A stretch of 64,000 nt of DNA from Ponticaulis sp. (GTDB lineage: Bacteria > Pseudomonadota > Alphaproteobacteria > Caulobacterales > Hyphomonadaceae), in contig PBNO01000010.1 in NCBI GenBank assembly GCA_002723155.1, positions 98,164-162,163 on the forward strand, in the 5' to 3' direction. The number at the start of each line of letters is the position of its first letter. Position 1 is the first letter of the stretch. Made by a program: the position numbers and the translations under genes. Below are positions 34,013-43,110 of the stretch, piece after piece. The notes beneath the pieces were generated by a model. The model saw nothing but the letters and a program-made list of their open reading frames with translations, was not told the origin of the DNA and did no database searches.

Positions 34013-34789
34013 ATGTCTCAGACAATTAAAACGCCGAACCGCACAGCGCCGGTGATCGAGCGCGTGCGTCTCGAACCGGTGAAGCGCAATCTGATTGTGT
34101 CCGAGAAGTATTATGTCAGCCCGAACATGCTGCGCATCGTTGTGACGGGAGAGGAACTCGTAGGGTTCAACGCGCCGGGCGCCGACGACAACATCAAAAT
34201 GATTGTGCCTGATGAAGCCGGAAACATGGTGATGCGGAGCTATACGCCGCGCCGCTATGATGCGTCGGCTGGTGAGCTAGAGATCGATTTTGCGCTCCAT
34301 CTTGCAGGGCCTGCTACAAAATGGGCACTGGATGTAGAGGTCGGTGAGACCGCCATCGTCGCAGGGCCGCGCGGTTCAAAACGCGTATCTGGCGACATTG
34401 ATCGCTGGGTGATGGTGGGTGATGAAACTGCCATTCCTGCTATGGCGCGCCGGCTGGAAGCGGCCGAAGCGGGCGAGCGGATTACCGCAGTGATCACCAT
34501 TCCGTCCAGAGAGGACATGCAACAAATAGAGAGCGCGGCGGACGTCGACTATGTCTGTGTTTACCGTGACGAGCTGGGCGTTGGCGCAACCGATACGGCC
34601 AGCCTGATCCGCCAGCTTGAGCCGATGGATATCCGCGCGGGCGTGTTCGTCTGGCTGGCGGCAGAAGGCGGCGTGGTGCGCACCCTTCGAACCTATTTGA
34701 CAGATGAAAGAGGCCTCGATCGCCGCTGGATCAAGGCCTCCGGTTATTGGGTTGAGGGCGAAGCCGATACCACAGCCAAGTTTGACTAG
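34013..34789 (+). CDS. siderophore-interacting protein (FAD-binding ferric reductase)
   Basis: A 258-residue cytoplasmic flavoprotein of the ViuB/SIP family, which reduces ferric siderophores with NAD(P)H to free iron. The FAD part contains RSYTPRRYDASAGELEIDFALH, split here as RSYTPRRY and ELEIDFALH, and the C-terminal SIP domain contains VMVGDETAIPAMARRLE and VWLAAEGGVVR. The Fur/Mur-like box upstream fits iron control. AAGGATCCTC precedes the ATG. No siderophore synthesis or receptor genes are nearby. Confidence 0.92.
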   Translation: MSQTIKTPNRTAPVIERVRLEPVKRNLIVSEKYYVSPNMLRIVVTGEELVGFNAPGADDNIKMIVPDEAGNMVMRSYTPRRYDASAGELEIDFALHLAGPATKWALDVEVGETAIVAGPRGSKRVSGDIDRWVMVGDETAIPAMARRLEAAEAGERITAVITIPSREDMQQIESAADVDYVCVYRDELGVGATDTASLIRQLEPMDIRAGVFVWLAAEGGVVRTLRTYLTDERGLDRRWIKASGYWVEGEADTTAKFD

Positions 34790-34826
34790 CCCGTAGCGGA
34801 ACGGCGGCTCGTCCTGGGCGTGCGAA

Positions 34827-35657
34827 CTATAGATAGGGTAGCCACATCATTTTAATGGTGCCGAAAACGCCGGTCGCCATAAGTCCTGTCGCAAAGAGGA
34901 TGAGCAGCGCGACTGCGGTTTTCATCATACCCGACCGGGACGCACGCGCGGCGCGCCAGAGTTCCAGAAGCAGAAGCGGGATCATGTAACTCCCAAACTC
35001 CAGAACCGGGTCTATGACAGGTTGCAGGTCTGGCGAAGCTTTGAACATGCCGCGCCCGATCAGAGACCATGCCATGATGAATACTCTGAAGAACCAGACC
35101 CCTGCGGCGACCATAAAGAGGCGCAGGGCCCAGATTTCATGATCTCTGATCCGGCGACGAACCGCGTGGCGAATGGTGAAGGCGGAGAAGACCAGAATGA
35201 GTACGCCATTCAGGCTGACCGCGATTGCCGAGTCGAATGAGGCCTGAGAGCCTCTGATCCATGTCATCCAGATGCCGGTCATTGCCAGAATGACTGCCAG
35301 CAGGAGAAAGATGCGTCCGTTGATTCTATGGAGCCTTGGTGCAGATTTCCGGATGTTCGGGATAAGCTGGATCAGGCCTGACAACGTCATAACGGCCGCC
35401 AGAAGGACGTGTGCAGCGAATACAAGATTACCTGCGAAATCCCCTTCAACATGCCCCGTCAGTAAGGGCTTGTCATTCCATGCACTGAATTGCCCTGTAA
35501 TAGTGCGCGTGCCGTAAAATCCGAGAATGAAGAGAATGAAACCTGTCTGGCCCACCAGAGCAGTTGCAAACCAGAGACGGGTTGCGGCCTTCAGGAAAAA
35601 CGCGCCGGAAGATTGAGGGCTTGTGCGCGTGGGTGAAATTGAGACGGACATGCTCAT
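34827..35657 (-). CDS. DUF2306 family membrane protein
   Basis: A 276-residue integral membrane protein with about seven hydrophobic segments. Histidines in FAAHVLLAAVMTLSGLIQL, APRLHRINGRIFL and RDHEIWALRLFM match the DUF2306 family pattern, where conserved His may bind heme or metal. No function is established. It is divergent from the membrane AraC protein at 35784, with 126 bases between starts, and is the best candidate for regulation by it. An in-frame ATG two codons downstream has a better-spaced AAGG and may be the true start. Confidence 0.82.
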   Translation of the reverse strand: MSMSVSISPTRTSPQSSGAFFLKAATRLWFATALVGQTGFILFILGFYGTRTITGQFSAWNDKPLLTGHVEGDFAGNLVFAAHVLLAAVMTLSGLIQLIPNIRKSAPRLHRINGRIFLLLAVILAMTGIWMTWIRGSQASFDSAIAVSLNGVLILVFSAFTIRHAVRRRIRDHEIWALRLFMVAAGVWFFRVFIMAWSLIGRGMFKASPDLQPVIDPVLEFGSYMIPLLLLELWRAARASRSGMMKTAVALLILFATGLMATGVFGTIKMMWLPYL

Positions 35658-35783
35658 GTACCTTTTTGCTGTCGGTAGCGGCAGTTGGCGGATTATGACC
35701 TGTGGCGTCTTGCCGATTTGGAATTCGGCTATGTTTTCCGGTAATGATACTTATCTTTCCCATCTTGGGCGCGTGTTCGCTTT

Positions 35784-36830
35784 ATGCTTCAGTTGATCAT
35801 CATTGCTGGATTTCTGGTTTCCATCGGCCTCGTACTGGCGACGGCAAGAAAGCGTATATGGGGCGACGACCAGCTCCTGAGATTGGTCTGGACCAGCTTT
35901 GCCATAGCGATACTGAGCTTTGGTGTGTACGGGCTCTCAGAGGGCAGGCTGGGATATGCGGGCTGGATTTTCGGTGTTTTAAGTTCGGTCACATGCGGTC
36001 TCGCATGGCTTTTATCGCGCGCCTTGTTTCGAACGTCCGTCAAGGCAGACCGCTGGCCGTTCATGGTTGTGGGGGTGCTCCTCATTACGGGGCTGGCCGG
36101 TGATGTCTTCGATTATTTTGGTGTCACGAACTCCCTGACGGGCGCGTTGAACACAGTTCATACGCTTCTGAGTTCTACGGTTCTTTTGATGGCGCTGATC
36201 GAACCCTTAATTGGCCTGCCAAAGACTGCGAAGCAGTCTGAGAAAATGTTCCGGATCACATTTGCGGGTGGCTACGGGCTCATTCTTTCTGTCGGGTATA
36301 TCTGGCTGAGAGGCGCGGTTGAGGGCGATTTTGCGCTCCAGTGGTCTCGTGAAATTCGTCTGATCTGCGCACTCATAGCTTTGTTCGCGGGTGGCGCTGC
36401 TGTCTGGTACCGTAGCCGCAATCCTTATTTGTCCAGATTCAAAGGTGAGGCCGCAACAGATGACGAGAAGCGCCTTGCAGACCGGATACGCGGTGCCCTT
36501 AGCGACAGTGACCGGTTTACCAGCGCCGACCTTAAGGTCGCTGATATTGCTGCACTCCTTGGTGCGCCTGAGCACAAGATCAGCCGTGCAATCACTATGC
36601 ATCTGGGCTTTGCGAACTTTAACCGGCTCGTGAACCATTATCGGATCGAAAGGGCATGCAATATGCTTTCCGATCCGCAGTTTCAGGATTTACCCGTGCT
36701 TACCATCGCTATGGATAGCGGGTTTGGCTCGATAGGGCCGTTCAACCGGTCGTTCAAAGACGCGACCGGTATGACACCATCTGTCTACCGGCGCTCCAAA
36801 TTACCAGCAGCGGCCGCGACGGCTACCTGA
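35784..36830 (+). CDS. AraC family regulator with N-terminal membrane domain
   Basis: A 348-residue membrane-bound transcription factor. About seven hydrophobic segments fill residues 1-210 without obvious periplasmic domain, then a linker leads to the AraC-type double helix-turn-helix (about 235-340): LKVADIAALLGAPEHKISRA, then MDSGFGSIGPFNRSFKDATGMTP and VYRR. Signal sensing in the membrane and direct DNA binding is inferred. It is divergent from the DUF2306 gene. Its 3' end overlaps the convergent amn gene by eight bases. Confidence 0.9.
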   Translation: MLQLIIIAGFLVSIGLVLATARKRIWGDDQLLRLVWTSFAIAILSFGVYGLSEGRLGYAGWIFGVLSSVTCGLAWLLSRALFRTSVKADRWPFMVVGVLLITGLAGDVFDYFGVTNSLTGALNTVHTLLSSTVLLMALIEPLIGLPKTAKQSEKMFRITFAGGYGLILSVGYIWLRGAVEGDFALQWSREIRLICALIALFAGGAAVWYRSRNPYLSRFKGEAATDDEKRLADRIRGALSDSDRFTSADLKVADIAALLGAPEHKISRAITMHLGFANFNRLVNHYRIERACNMLSDPQFQDLPVLTIAMDSGFGSIGPFNRSFKDATGMTPSVYRRSKLPAAAATAT

Positions 36831-38262
36831 ACGGCGGTTCGTCGAAGGAGCGTAGCTTGCGAGAGTGCAGGCTTTCTGCGCCTTCGTCTGCCATGCGTTC
36901 CAGCGTGCGAATACCGATCTGGATATGCTCGCCAATGGCGCGGGCATAGAAAGCGTTCGCCGCACCTGGCAGTTTGATTTCGCCGTGCAGCGGTTTGTCT
37001 GAAACAACCAGCAGCGTTCCATACGGCACACGCAGGCGATAGCCATTGGCTGCAATCGTTGCGCTCTCCATATCGATGGCAATCGCGCGCGACAGGTTAA
37101 TACGCTTGGCTGAGGCTGTGTAGCGAAGCTCCCAGTTACGGTCGTCAGTCGTGACGACGGTACCCGTACGAAGGCGCTTTTTCAGGCCTTCGCCGCTTTC
37201 GCCCGTAACATCGACAGTCGCCTGTTGCAGCGCGACCTGAACCTCGGCAATCGGCGGCACCGGAATATCCGGCGGCAGCATATCGTCAAGAACGTGGTCA
37301 TCACGCAGATAGGCGTGGGCGAGGGCATAGTCGCCAATGCGTTGCGAGTGGCGCAGGCCCCCGCAATGGCCGACCATGATCCAGCACTGCGGACGCAGAA
37401 CGGCGAGGTGGTCTGTGATCGTTTTGGCGTTGGACGGGCCAACGCCGATATTCACCATGGTGATGCCCTGACCATCTTTGCGGCGCAGGTGATAGGCTGG
37501 CATCTGGAAGCGGCGCCACGGCGCGTTCTGGATTTTCTCCATCGCGTTTTCTGTGTCGGCGAAAACTTCTACGCCGCCCGCGGCAGACAGGCTTTCATAT
37601 TTGTCGTCTTCCTTGAGACGCTCTACGGCCCATTCGGCAAAGGCGTCGATATAGCGGTGATAGTTGGTGAAAAGCACATAGCTCTGGAAGTGCTCGAAAG
37701 GCGTGCCGGTATAGTGCTTCAGACGCTGGAGTGAGAAGTCGGTCCGCGGGGCATCGAACAGGGCCAGTGGCTTGGTATCGTCGACATCGAAAAAGTCTCC
37801 GTCTGCGATTTCATCGCCGATAGAGACGAGCTGCGGCGTTGGAAACCAGCGCGCAATATCTGCCGCCAGAGACATATCCAGTCCTTCGCCCTGAGAGGCT
37901 TCCCAGACATAAGGATACGGAATTTCCTGTTTGGACGGGCGCACTTCAAGTTCGACATCATAGTCGCGCAGGATCGGCTCCAGCTGCTCGCGCAGATAGG
38001 TCTCAAACACTGCTGGCTGCGTGATCGTTGTCGTGTATGTGCCGAAATCGGAAAACTTGCCGAAAGATCTGGAAATCTGCGGGACCGCGCTTTCCGAGTA
38101 ATATTTTACGACAAGTTCAGGGTAGCAGAACAGGCCTTTGGCGCGGGCGGCGCGATCCGGGATCGTGCCATTCTCAGCGAATTCGGTGAGGGCTGTTCGA
38201 AGGTTTTCGCAGGCTGTCGTATACAGCCGGTTCAGTTCATCAATTACAGTATCAATTTTCAT
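36823..38262 (-). CDS. amn: AMP nucleosidase
   Basis: A 479-residue AMP nucleosidase, hydrolysing AMP to adenine and ribose 5-phosphate in purine salvage. The N-terminal AMP nucleosidase-specific domain (to about residue 190) includes FCYPELVVKYYSES and PYVWEASQGEGL; the C-terminal phosphorylase-like domain has MVNIGVGPSNAKTI, MVGHCGGLR and the nucleobase-binding IDMESATIAANGYR. The ATG lacks a clear ribosome site, but the N-terminus aligns with the family. It is a single gene. Confidence 0.93.
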   Translation of the reverse strand: MKIDTVIDELNRLYTTACENLRTALTEFAENGTIPDRAARAKGLFCYPELVVKYYSESAVPQISRSFGKFSDFGTYTTTITQPAVFETYLREQLEPILRDYDVELEVRPSKQEIPYPYVWEASQGEGLDMSLAADIARWFPTPQLVSIGDEIADGDFFDVDDTKPLALFDAPRTDFSLQRLKHYTGTPFEHFQSYVLFTNYHRYIDAFAEWAVERLKEDDKYESLSAAGGVEVFADTENAMEKIQNAPWRRFQMPAYHLRRKDGQGITMVNIGVGPSNAKTITDHLAVLRPQCWIMVGHCGGLRHSQRIGDYALAHAYLRDDHVLDDMLPPDIPVPPIAEVQVALQQATVDVTGESGEGLKKRLRTGTVVTTDDRNWELRYTASAKRINLSRAIAIDMESATIAANGYRLRVPYGTLLVVSDKPLHGEIKLPGAANAFYARAIGEHIQIGIRTLERMADEGAESLHSRKLRSFDEPPFR

Positions 38263-38371
38263 GTATGGCTTTTAGTGCGTTCGGAGGCTTCGGGCAAGAA
38301 TGCGTGGGATTGAAACTTTGTTCAGATGGGGCAGATAGGATCGTCAGAACGCAGTCAAACGGGAGCATTGC

Positions 38372-38950
38372 ATGGAAATCGAACATCTGGACCTTCCAGG
38401 ATTGATGCTTGTGACGCCCCGTGTTTTTGAAGACGGTCGCGGAAGCTTCTCAGAGATGTTCAATGAACGCGAGTTTCAGCGTCGAACCGGCGTGGACTTT
38501 CGTGTGGTGCAGGTGAACCGGTCCGTCTCTGCGCAGATCAACACAATACGCGGTCTGCACGCGCAAATGCCGCCAGACGCGCAGGCCAAGCTTTTGCGCG
38601 TCGAGCATGGACGCATTCTGGATTGTGTCGTTGATATCCGCCGCGGCTCGCCGACCTATCTGGGCTCTGTCACGATAGAACTGTCAGATGAAGACGATAC
38701 CCAGCTGTTTGTGCCTAAAGGCTTCCTGCATGGGTTCCGCACGATGGAGCCGAATACACGTGTGATCTATAAGGTTGATGCGCATTACAGCCCACAGACC
38801 GAGCGCTCTGTCCGGTTCGATGATGCTGATCTTGGATGCGACTGGCAGCTGGTCGGTGGTGAGGAACTTCACCTGTCGGACAAAGACCGTGACGGGATGG
38901 CCTTTACTGATCTCGACAATGCGTTCGCCTATCAGCCGGTGCGGATGTAG
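38372..38950 (+). CDS. rfbC: dTDP-4-dehydrorhamnose 3,5-epimerase
   Basis: A 192-residue cupin epimerase making dTDP-4-keto-L-rhamnose. Active-site features are the His in IRGLHAQ, the partner Asp in DIRRGSPTY and the Tyr in KVDAHYSP; LFVPKGFLHGF is also typical. The genes for the other dTDP-rhamnose steps (rfbA, rfbB, rfbD) are not in the window, so it is either part of a scattered pathway or acts on a related sugar. Its last 19 bases overlap the convergent desaturase gene. Confidence 0.88.
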   Translation: MEIEHLDLPGLMLVTPRVFEDGRGSFSEMFNEREFQRRTGVDFRVVQVNRSVSAQINTIRGLHAQMPPDAQAKLLRVEHGRILDCVVDIRRGSPTYLGSVTIELSDEDDTQLFVPKGFLHGFRTMEPNTRVIYKVDAHYSPQTERSVRFDDADLGCDWQLVGGEELHLSDKDRDGMAFTDLDNAFAYQPVRM

Positions 38951-39873
38951 GCAGGTGCTTTTTCGCCGCGTTCGATTGCGGCTGCCTGCTGCGCCAGCCA
39001 TTCGCGCCGGATATCCTCGCTGCAGGAATGCTGTCCATCTGGTGACCAACCCGGTGGTTTGATAATGCGCATGAACCAGCAGACCGGCGCAAACCCGTCA
39101 GAGATACAGTCACGGATCAGGGCGATCATTTCGTGATAAGCAATCCAGATCGGGTTGTAGGAATTGATCGGTTTGACGATACCGTAGACGGGCTCTTCGT
39201 CAGGGTCTTCTTCGATGAAGGTGCCGAACATCTTGTCCCAGATGATGAAGACACCCGCATAATTCATATCGAGATATTTCGGGTTCGTTGCGTGATGCAC
39301 CCGGTGATGGCTCGGCGTATTCATGACCGCTTCAAACCATGCCGGCATGCGGTCGATCACGCGGGTGTGGATCCAGTACTGATAGACCAGATTGAGACCG
39401 GCCACGAAGAACACCATGAGCGGGTCAAACCCGATCAGAACGAGCGGGATACCAAGGAAGGTCAGCCCCGATAGCGGGCCGAACCATGGCTGACGAACGG
39501 CCGTTGTCAGATTGTATTCCTCGCTGGAATGGTGGGTGACATGCTCCATCCAGAACCAGCGCATGCGATGCGCGAACCGGTGCTTCCAGTAGTAGACAAA
39601 GTCGTACAGCACAAAGGCCAGTGCCAAGGTCCACCAGGTCGGTGGCAGATGGAATGGGCTGAACTGGCTAAAATAAATGAACACGGCGAGGCCGATTGCG
39701 CTGGTCAAAGCGTTGATGGCGACATTGCCAAGGCCCATGGCGATGGATGCAAACGCATCCTTCGTGCCGTAATGGCCATTCAGGCGTCCGGTGCGCACAG
39801 CCCACCATTCACCCAGAATTGTGATGATGAAAAAGGGAACGGCAAACAGAACCGGGGACGGAAATTCAGTCAT
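38932..39873 (-). CDS. sterol desaturase/fatty acid hydroxylase family protein
   Basis: A 313-residue membrane di-iron enzyme. Four hydrophobic segments surround three histidine clusters: HRFAH, HVTHHSSEEYN and HHRVHHATNP, with a KYLDMNYAG continuation, the usual ligands for the two irons. Members hydroxylate or desaturate sterols, carotenoids or alkyl lipids; the substrate here is not evident. ATG is preceded by AGAGG. A 7-base inverted repeat at 39885-39902 lies just upstream of the ribosome site. Confidence 0.9.
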   Translation of the reverse strand: MTEFPSPVLFAVPFFIITILGEWWAVRTGRLNGHYGTKDAFASIAMGLGNVAINALTSAIGLAVFIYFSQFSPFHLPPTWWTLALAFVLYDFVYYWKHRFAHRMRWFWMEHVTHHSSEEYNLTTAVRQPWFGPLSGLTFLGIPLVLIGFDPLMVFFVAGLNLVYQYWIHTRVIDRMPAWFEAVMNTPSHHRVHHATNPKYLDMNYAGVFIIWDKMFGTFIEEDPDEEPVYGIVKPINSYNPIWIAYHEMIALIRDCISDGFAPVCWFMRIIKPPGWSPDGQHSCSEDIRREWLAQQAAAIERGEKAPAYIRTG

Positions 39874-39884
39874 TCAAAACCTCT

Positions 39885-39902
39885 ACTCACGATTCCGTGA
39901 GT
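39885..39902. promoter_or_regulatory. inverted repeat before the desaturase start
   Basis: ACTCACG and CGTGAGT form 7-base perfect arms with a 4-base spacer, 12 bases upstream of the start codon on the minus strand. It could be a repressor site or an mRNA hairpin. Confidence 0.4.
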
Positions 39903-40056
39903 TTTAAAGGGCGGGCGAGTAATCCGGTCAGCATTGGCACGAAACGCTGCATAACTATTCGTGGCTGCGAAATATCAGGTTTCATGATCTGGTTGGCTTG
40001 CAGCACTCGGCAATTCGCGCTTAGTGCCGGTTAGTTGTTTATTCAGGGGACATAAA

Positions 40057-40884
40057 ATGGGTGACATTATTTCGCCGAGTGCGGAGCTTTCAGACAAGCT
40101 GGTGAAAGCCGCTATCGATGCAGGCGTTGTGATCATGGAGGTCTATAACGCCGCCGACGGGATCAGTACCGATACCAAGAGCGATGATTCACCTGTCACA
40201 ATCGCCGACCAGAAAGCTGAAGAACTCATTCTGAAGGTTCTCAAAGAGGTGACGCCAACCGTGCCTGTGCTGGCTGAGGAATCAGTTGCTGCGGGCAACA
40301 TCCCCGATGTGGGAGAGCAGTTCTATCTGGTGGACCCGCTCGACGGTACAAAAGAGTTCATCAAAAAGGGCACTGACTTCACGGTGAACATTGCGCTTAT
40401 CCTGCATGGCCGTCCGATTATGGGCGTGGTCTATGCGCCGGCGCGCAATCACATCTGGGTTGCTGAAGGCCCGGCGACGGCGTGGGAAGCTGATGTTGCA
40501 CCGGGCGGTGATGTGCCGGCTGAGGCTGATCGCAAGACTCTCAAAATCCGGAAACTGCCGGACGCAGGCGTGACCGCTGTTGCTTCTAAGAGCCACCGCA
40601 CGCCGGAAACAGACGAGTTTCTCGGCAAGTTCAATGTCGCCGAACTGGTCTCCATGGGCTCGTCTCTCAAATTCTGCATGATCGCAGCTGGCGACGCTGA
40701 TCTCTATCCGCGCCTCGGCCGCACAATGGAGTGGGACACAGGCGCGGCGCATGCGGTGATCTCCGCTGCGGGCGGCCGTGTCTTGACGCTTGAGGGAATT
40801 GACCTCACTTACGGAAAAAAAGAGCGCGGCTATGACAATCCGCATTTTGTCGTTTATGGTGATTTAGAGCCGCCGACAGCGTGA
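40057..40884 (+). CDS. cysQ: 3'(2'),5'-bisphosphate nucleotidase CysQ
   Basis: A 275-residue inositol-monophosphatase-fold enzyme that removes the 3' phosphate of PAP/PAPS in sulfate assimilation. The metal sites are intact: LAEESVA (Glu), VDPLDGTKEF and the second-half WDTGAAHAVI. Signature TPVTVADQKA-like SPVTIADQKAE lies near residue 45. ATG 40057 is chosen over an upstream start at 40024 because AGGGGA is eight bases before it. accA follows 44 bases later. Confidence 0.93.
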   Translation: MGDIISPSAELSDKLVKAAIDAGVVIMEVYNAADGISTDTKSDDSPVTIADQKAEELILKVLKEVTPTVPVLAEESVAAGNIPDVGEQFYLVDPLDGTKEFIKKGTDFTVNIALILHGRPIMGVVYAPARNHIWVAEGPATAWEADVAPGGDVPAEADRKTLKIRKLPDAGVTAVASKSHRTPETDEFLGKFNVAELVSMGSSLKFCMIAAGDADLYPRLGRTMEWDTGAAHAVISAAGGRVLTLEGIDLTYGKKERGYDNPHFVVYGDLEPPTA

Positions 40885-40928
40885 TTTGGTCTGGCGGCGG
40901 ATCAGGAATTTAGATCAAGGGCGTTGAG

Positions 40929-41882
40929 TTGAATACGTATCTGGATTTTGAAAAGCCGCTGGCTGACCTCGACCGCAAGATTGCGGAACTGGAAAACCTT
41001 TCCGGTAACGGTGAAGGTCCGTCGCTTCAGGATGAGATTTCCCGTCTGCGCGAGAAGTCATCCAAACAGCTTCACGAGCTCTACAAAAATCTGGACCCGT
41101 GGCGGAAAACACAAGTTGCCCGCCACCCGGAACGTCCGCACTTCAAAGACTATATCGCTGAAGCGTTTGAAGACTTTGTCCCGCTCGCCGGTGACCGTGT
41201 CTTCGGTGAAGACGAAGCTATCGTTGGTGGTCTCGCAAAATTCCGTGGCCGTAGCGTCGTCGTTATGGGCCATGAAAAAGGCCGCTCTACTGAAGGCCGT
41301 ATCAAGCACAATTTCGGCATGGCTCACCCGGAAGGCTACCGTAAGGCGGTTCGCCTTATGGATATGGCCGAGCAGTTTGACCTGCCGGTTGTGACCCTCG
41401 TCGATACGGCTGGCGCGTACCCGGGCAAAGCCGGTGAAGAGCGCGGTCAGGCTGAAGCCATTGCCCGCTCAACAGAGCGCTGCCTTACACTGCCAACACC
41501 GATGGTGTCTGTGATTGTGGGTGAGGGCGGTTCTGGCGGCGCGATTGGTATCGCGGCAGCGAACAAGGTTTTGATCCTTGAGCATTCTATCTATTCGGTG
41601 ATCTCGCCTGAGGGCTGTGCGTCTATTCTCTGGCGCGATGCAGCGCGTGCGCGTGATGCGGCTGAAGCGATGAAGATTACGGCTCAACCGCTTCTGTCGA
41701 ACAAGATTGTCGACGAAGTGATCTCCGAGCCACTCGGCGGGGCGCACCGCGATCCGGCAAACACGATCCGCTCTGTGTGTGATGCGATTGACCGCAACCT
41801 CACATCGCTTGAAGGCCTCAGCCCGAAAGAGCTGCGTCAGCAACGCAAAGAGCGTTTCTACGCCATTGGCCGGATGAACTAA
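40929..41882 (+). CDS. accA: acetyl-CoA carboxylase carboxyltransferase subunit alpha
   Basis: A 317-residue alpha subunit of the carboxyltransferase that, with AccD, makes malonyl-CoA for fatty acid synthesis. Length matches E. coli AccA (319). Recognisable parts are DFEKPLADLDRKIAELE, RHPERPHFKDYI, LVDTAGAYPGKAGEERGQAE and GEGGSGGAIGI. The start is a TTG supported by AAGGG nine bases upstream and by the family N-terminus. The YchJ-type gene follows after six bases, probably in one transcript. Confidence 0.96.
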   Translation: MNTYLDFEKPLADLDRKIAELENLSGNGEGPSLQDEISRLREKSSKQLHELYKNLDPWRKTQVARHPERPHFKDYIAEAFEDFVPLAGDRVFGEDEAIVGGLAKFRGRSVVVMGHEKGRSTEGRIKHNFGMAHPEGYRKAVRLMDMAEQFDLPVVTLVDTAGAYPGKAGEERGQAEAIARSTERCLTLPTPMVSVIVGEGGSGGAIGIAAANKVLILEHSIYSVISPEGCASILWRDAARARDAAEAMKITAQPLLSNKIVDEVISEPLGGAHRDPANTIRSVCDAIDRNLTSLEGLSPKELRQQRKERFYAIGRMN

Positions 41883-41888
41883 TCCATC

Positions 41889-42368
41889 ATGACTTGCCCA
41901 TGTGGCACGGGCCGCGACTATTCCGACTGTTGCGGCCGCTTCCATGCGGAGCTGGCCGTTCCGGAGACCGCTGAAGAGCTGATGCGGTCTCGCTATTGCG
42001 CCTATGCCAATCAGAAAATCGATTATCTGGTTGCTACGCACGACCCTGAACGGTTGGATGATTTTGATCGTCTGCGGGCGGGCAAATGGGCGCGTGACGC
42101 AGAATTTACCCGTCTCGATATTCTCTCTACCGCGCGCGGTAAAACAGGCGATGAGACCGGTATGGTCGAGTTTATTGCCTGGTTCCTTCTAGAAGGCGAT
42201 CTGACCTGCCATCATGAAAAGTCCAGTTTCCGTCGTCTGGACGGGAAGTGGGTCTACACAGATGGCACGACCAAGCCTGCCGCCAGCATGTTTGCCTCGC
42301 TCGGGCGGAATGATGCCTGCCCGTGCGCCAGCGGCAAGAAATTCAAAAAATGCCATGGGGCGGGTTAG
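41889..42368 (+). CDS. YchJ family protein with SEC-C motifs
   Basis: A 159-residue protein with two zinc-binding SEC-C motifs, CPCGTGRDYSDCCGRFH at the N-terminus and CPCASGKKFKKCHG at the C-terminus, flanking a UPF0225/YchJ domain (ELMRSRYCAYANQKIDYLV, VEFIAWF). The role of the family is not known; the SEC-C motif binds zinc and in SecA binds SecB and ribosomes. It directly follows accA. Confidence 0.9.
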   Translation: MTCPCGTGRDYSDCCGRFHAELAVPETAEELMRSRYCAYANQKIDYLVATHDPERLDDFDRLRAGKWARDAEFTRLDILSTARGKTGDETGMVEFIAWFLLEGDLTCHHEKSSFRRLDGKWVYTDGTTKPAASMFASLGRNDACPCASGKKFKKCHGAG

Positions 42369-42374
42369 GACAGC

Positions 42375-43043
42375 CTAACGCACAATCTCCTGCGCGCCGC
42401 CTTTCTCAACCGCGGCCTTATAGGCCGGGCGTGAGTGAATACGCTCCAGCCAGGCGATAGTGTTCGGCATGGCAATGCCCGTATTGGCGCGCGCCATACC
42501 GGCTTCGAGCGGGAAGCTCATCATAATGTCAGCGCCGGAGAGCTTGTCGCCTGCAAAATACTCCGACTTTCCAAGCTCGGCCTCGATGTAAGACATGATG
42601 CCTTTCAGCGATGGCGAGAGGTAAAGGTCGCGTACCTTGCCTGTTACCGCTTTGACGATCTGTTTGATCGGAAATGGCGGCGTGGTTTCCATACGCGTGA
42701 AGAAGAGCTGCATAATCAGCAGAGGCATCAGGCTGCCTTCGGCTGCATGCATCCAGTATTGGTAAGGTACACGTTCCGGTGTGTCCTGATCTGGGCGCAG
42801 GCCGCTCTCAGGGTGTTTGTCGAGGAAGTATTCCACGATGGCACCAGTCTCTGCCAGTGTGACGCCATCGACTGTGACGAGAGGTGCTTTGCCCAGAGGG
42901 TGGAGCGCGCGATAGTCTTCCGGTGCCAGATTGGTCTCCGGATTACGGTCATAGACCTTCAGCTCGTAATCGAGCCCCAGTTCTTCCATGAGCCAGATAA
43001 TGCGCATGGACCGCGAATTTTTCAGGTGGTGCACCGTAATCAT
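42375..43043 (-). CDS. glutathione S-transferase family protein
   Basis: A 222-residue GST. The thioredoxin-like N-terminal domain has HHLKNSRSMRIIWLMEEL with a probable catalytic Ser, PLGKAPLVTVDG, then LAETGAIVEYFLD; the helical C-terminal domain includes SGADIMMSFPLE and WLERIHSRPAY. The likely role is detoxification or peroxide reduction. It converges on the YchJ gene with a six-base gap and is a single gene. Confidence 0.9.
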   Translation of the reverse strand: MITVHHLKNSRSMRIIWLMEELGLDYELKVYDRNPETNLAPEDYRALHPLGKAPLVTVDGVTLAETGAIVEYFLDKHPESGLRPDQDTPERVPYQYWMHAAEGSLMPLLIMQLFFTRMETTPPFPIKQIVKAVTGKVRDLYLSPSLKGIMSYIEAELGKSEYFAGDKLSGADIMMSFPLEAGMARANTGIAMPNTIAWLERIHSRPAYKAAVEKGGAQEIVR

Positions 43044-43110
43044 ATGAACGTGTTCTCCCTTCCAGAGGCTTTAACCTAGAGCGTTCCATCAAAAGGAAAG
43101 CGATGTCGTT

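Noticed and set aside
38372-38950. O-antigen or dTDP-rhamnose gene cluster
   Set aside because: Only rfbC is present; neighbours are unrelated enzymes.
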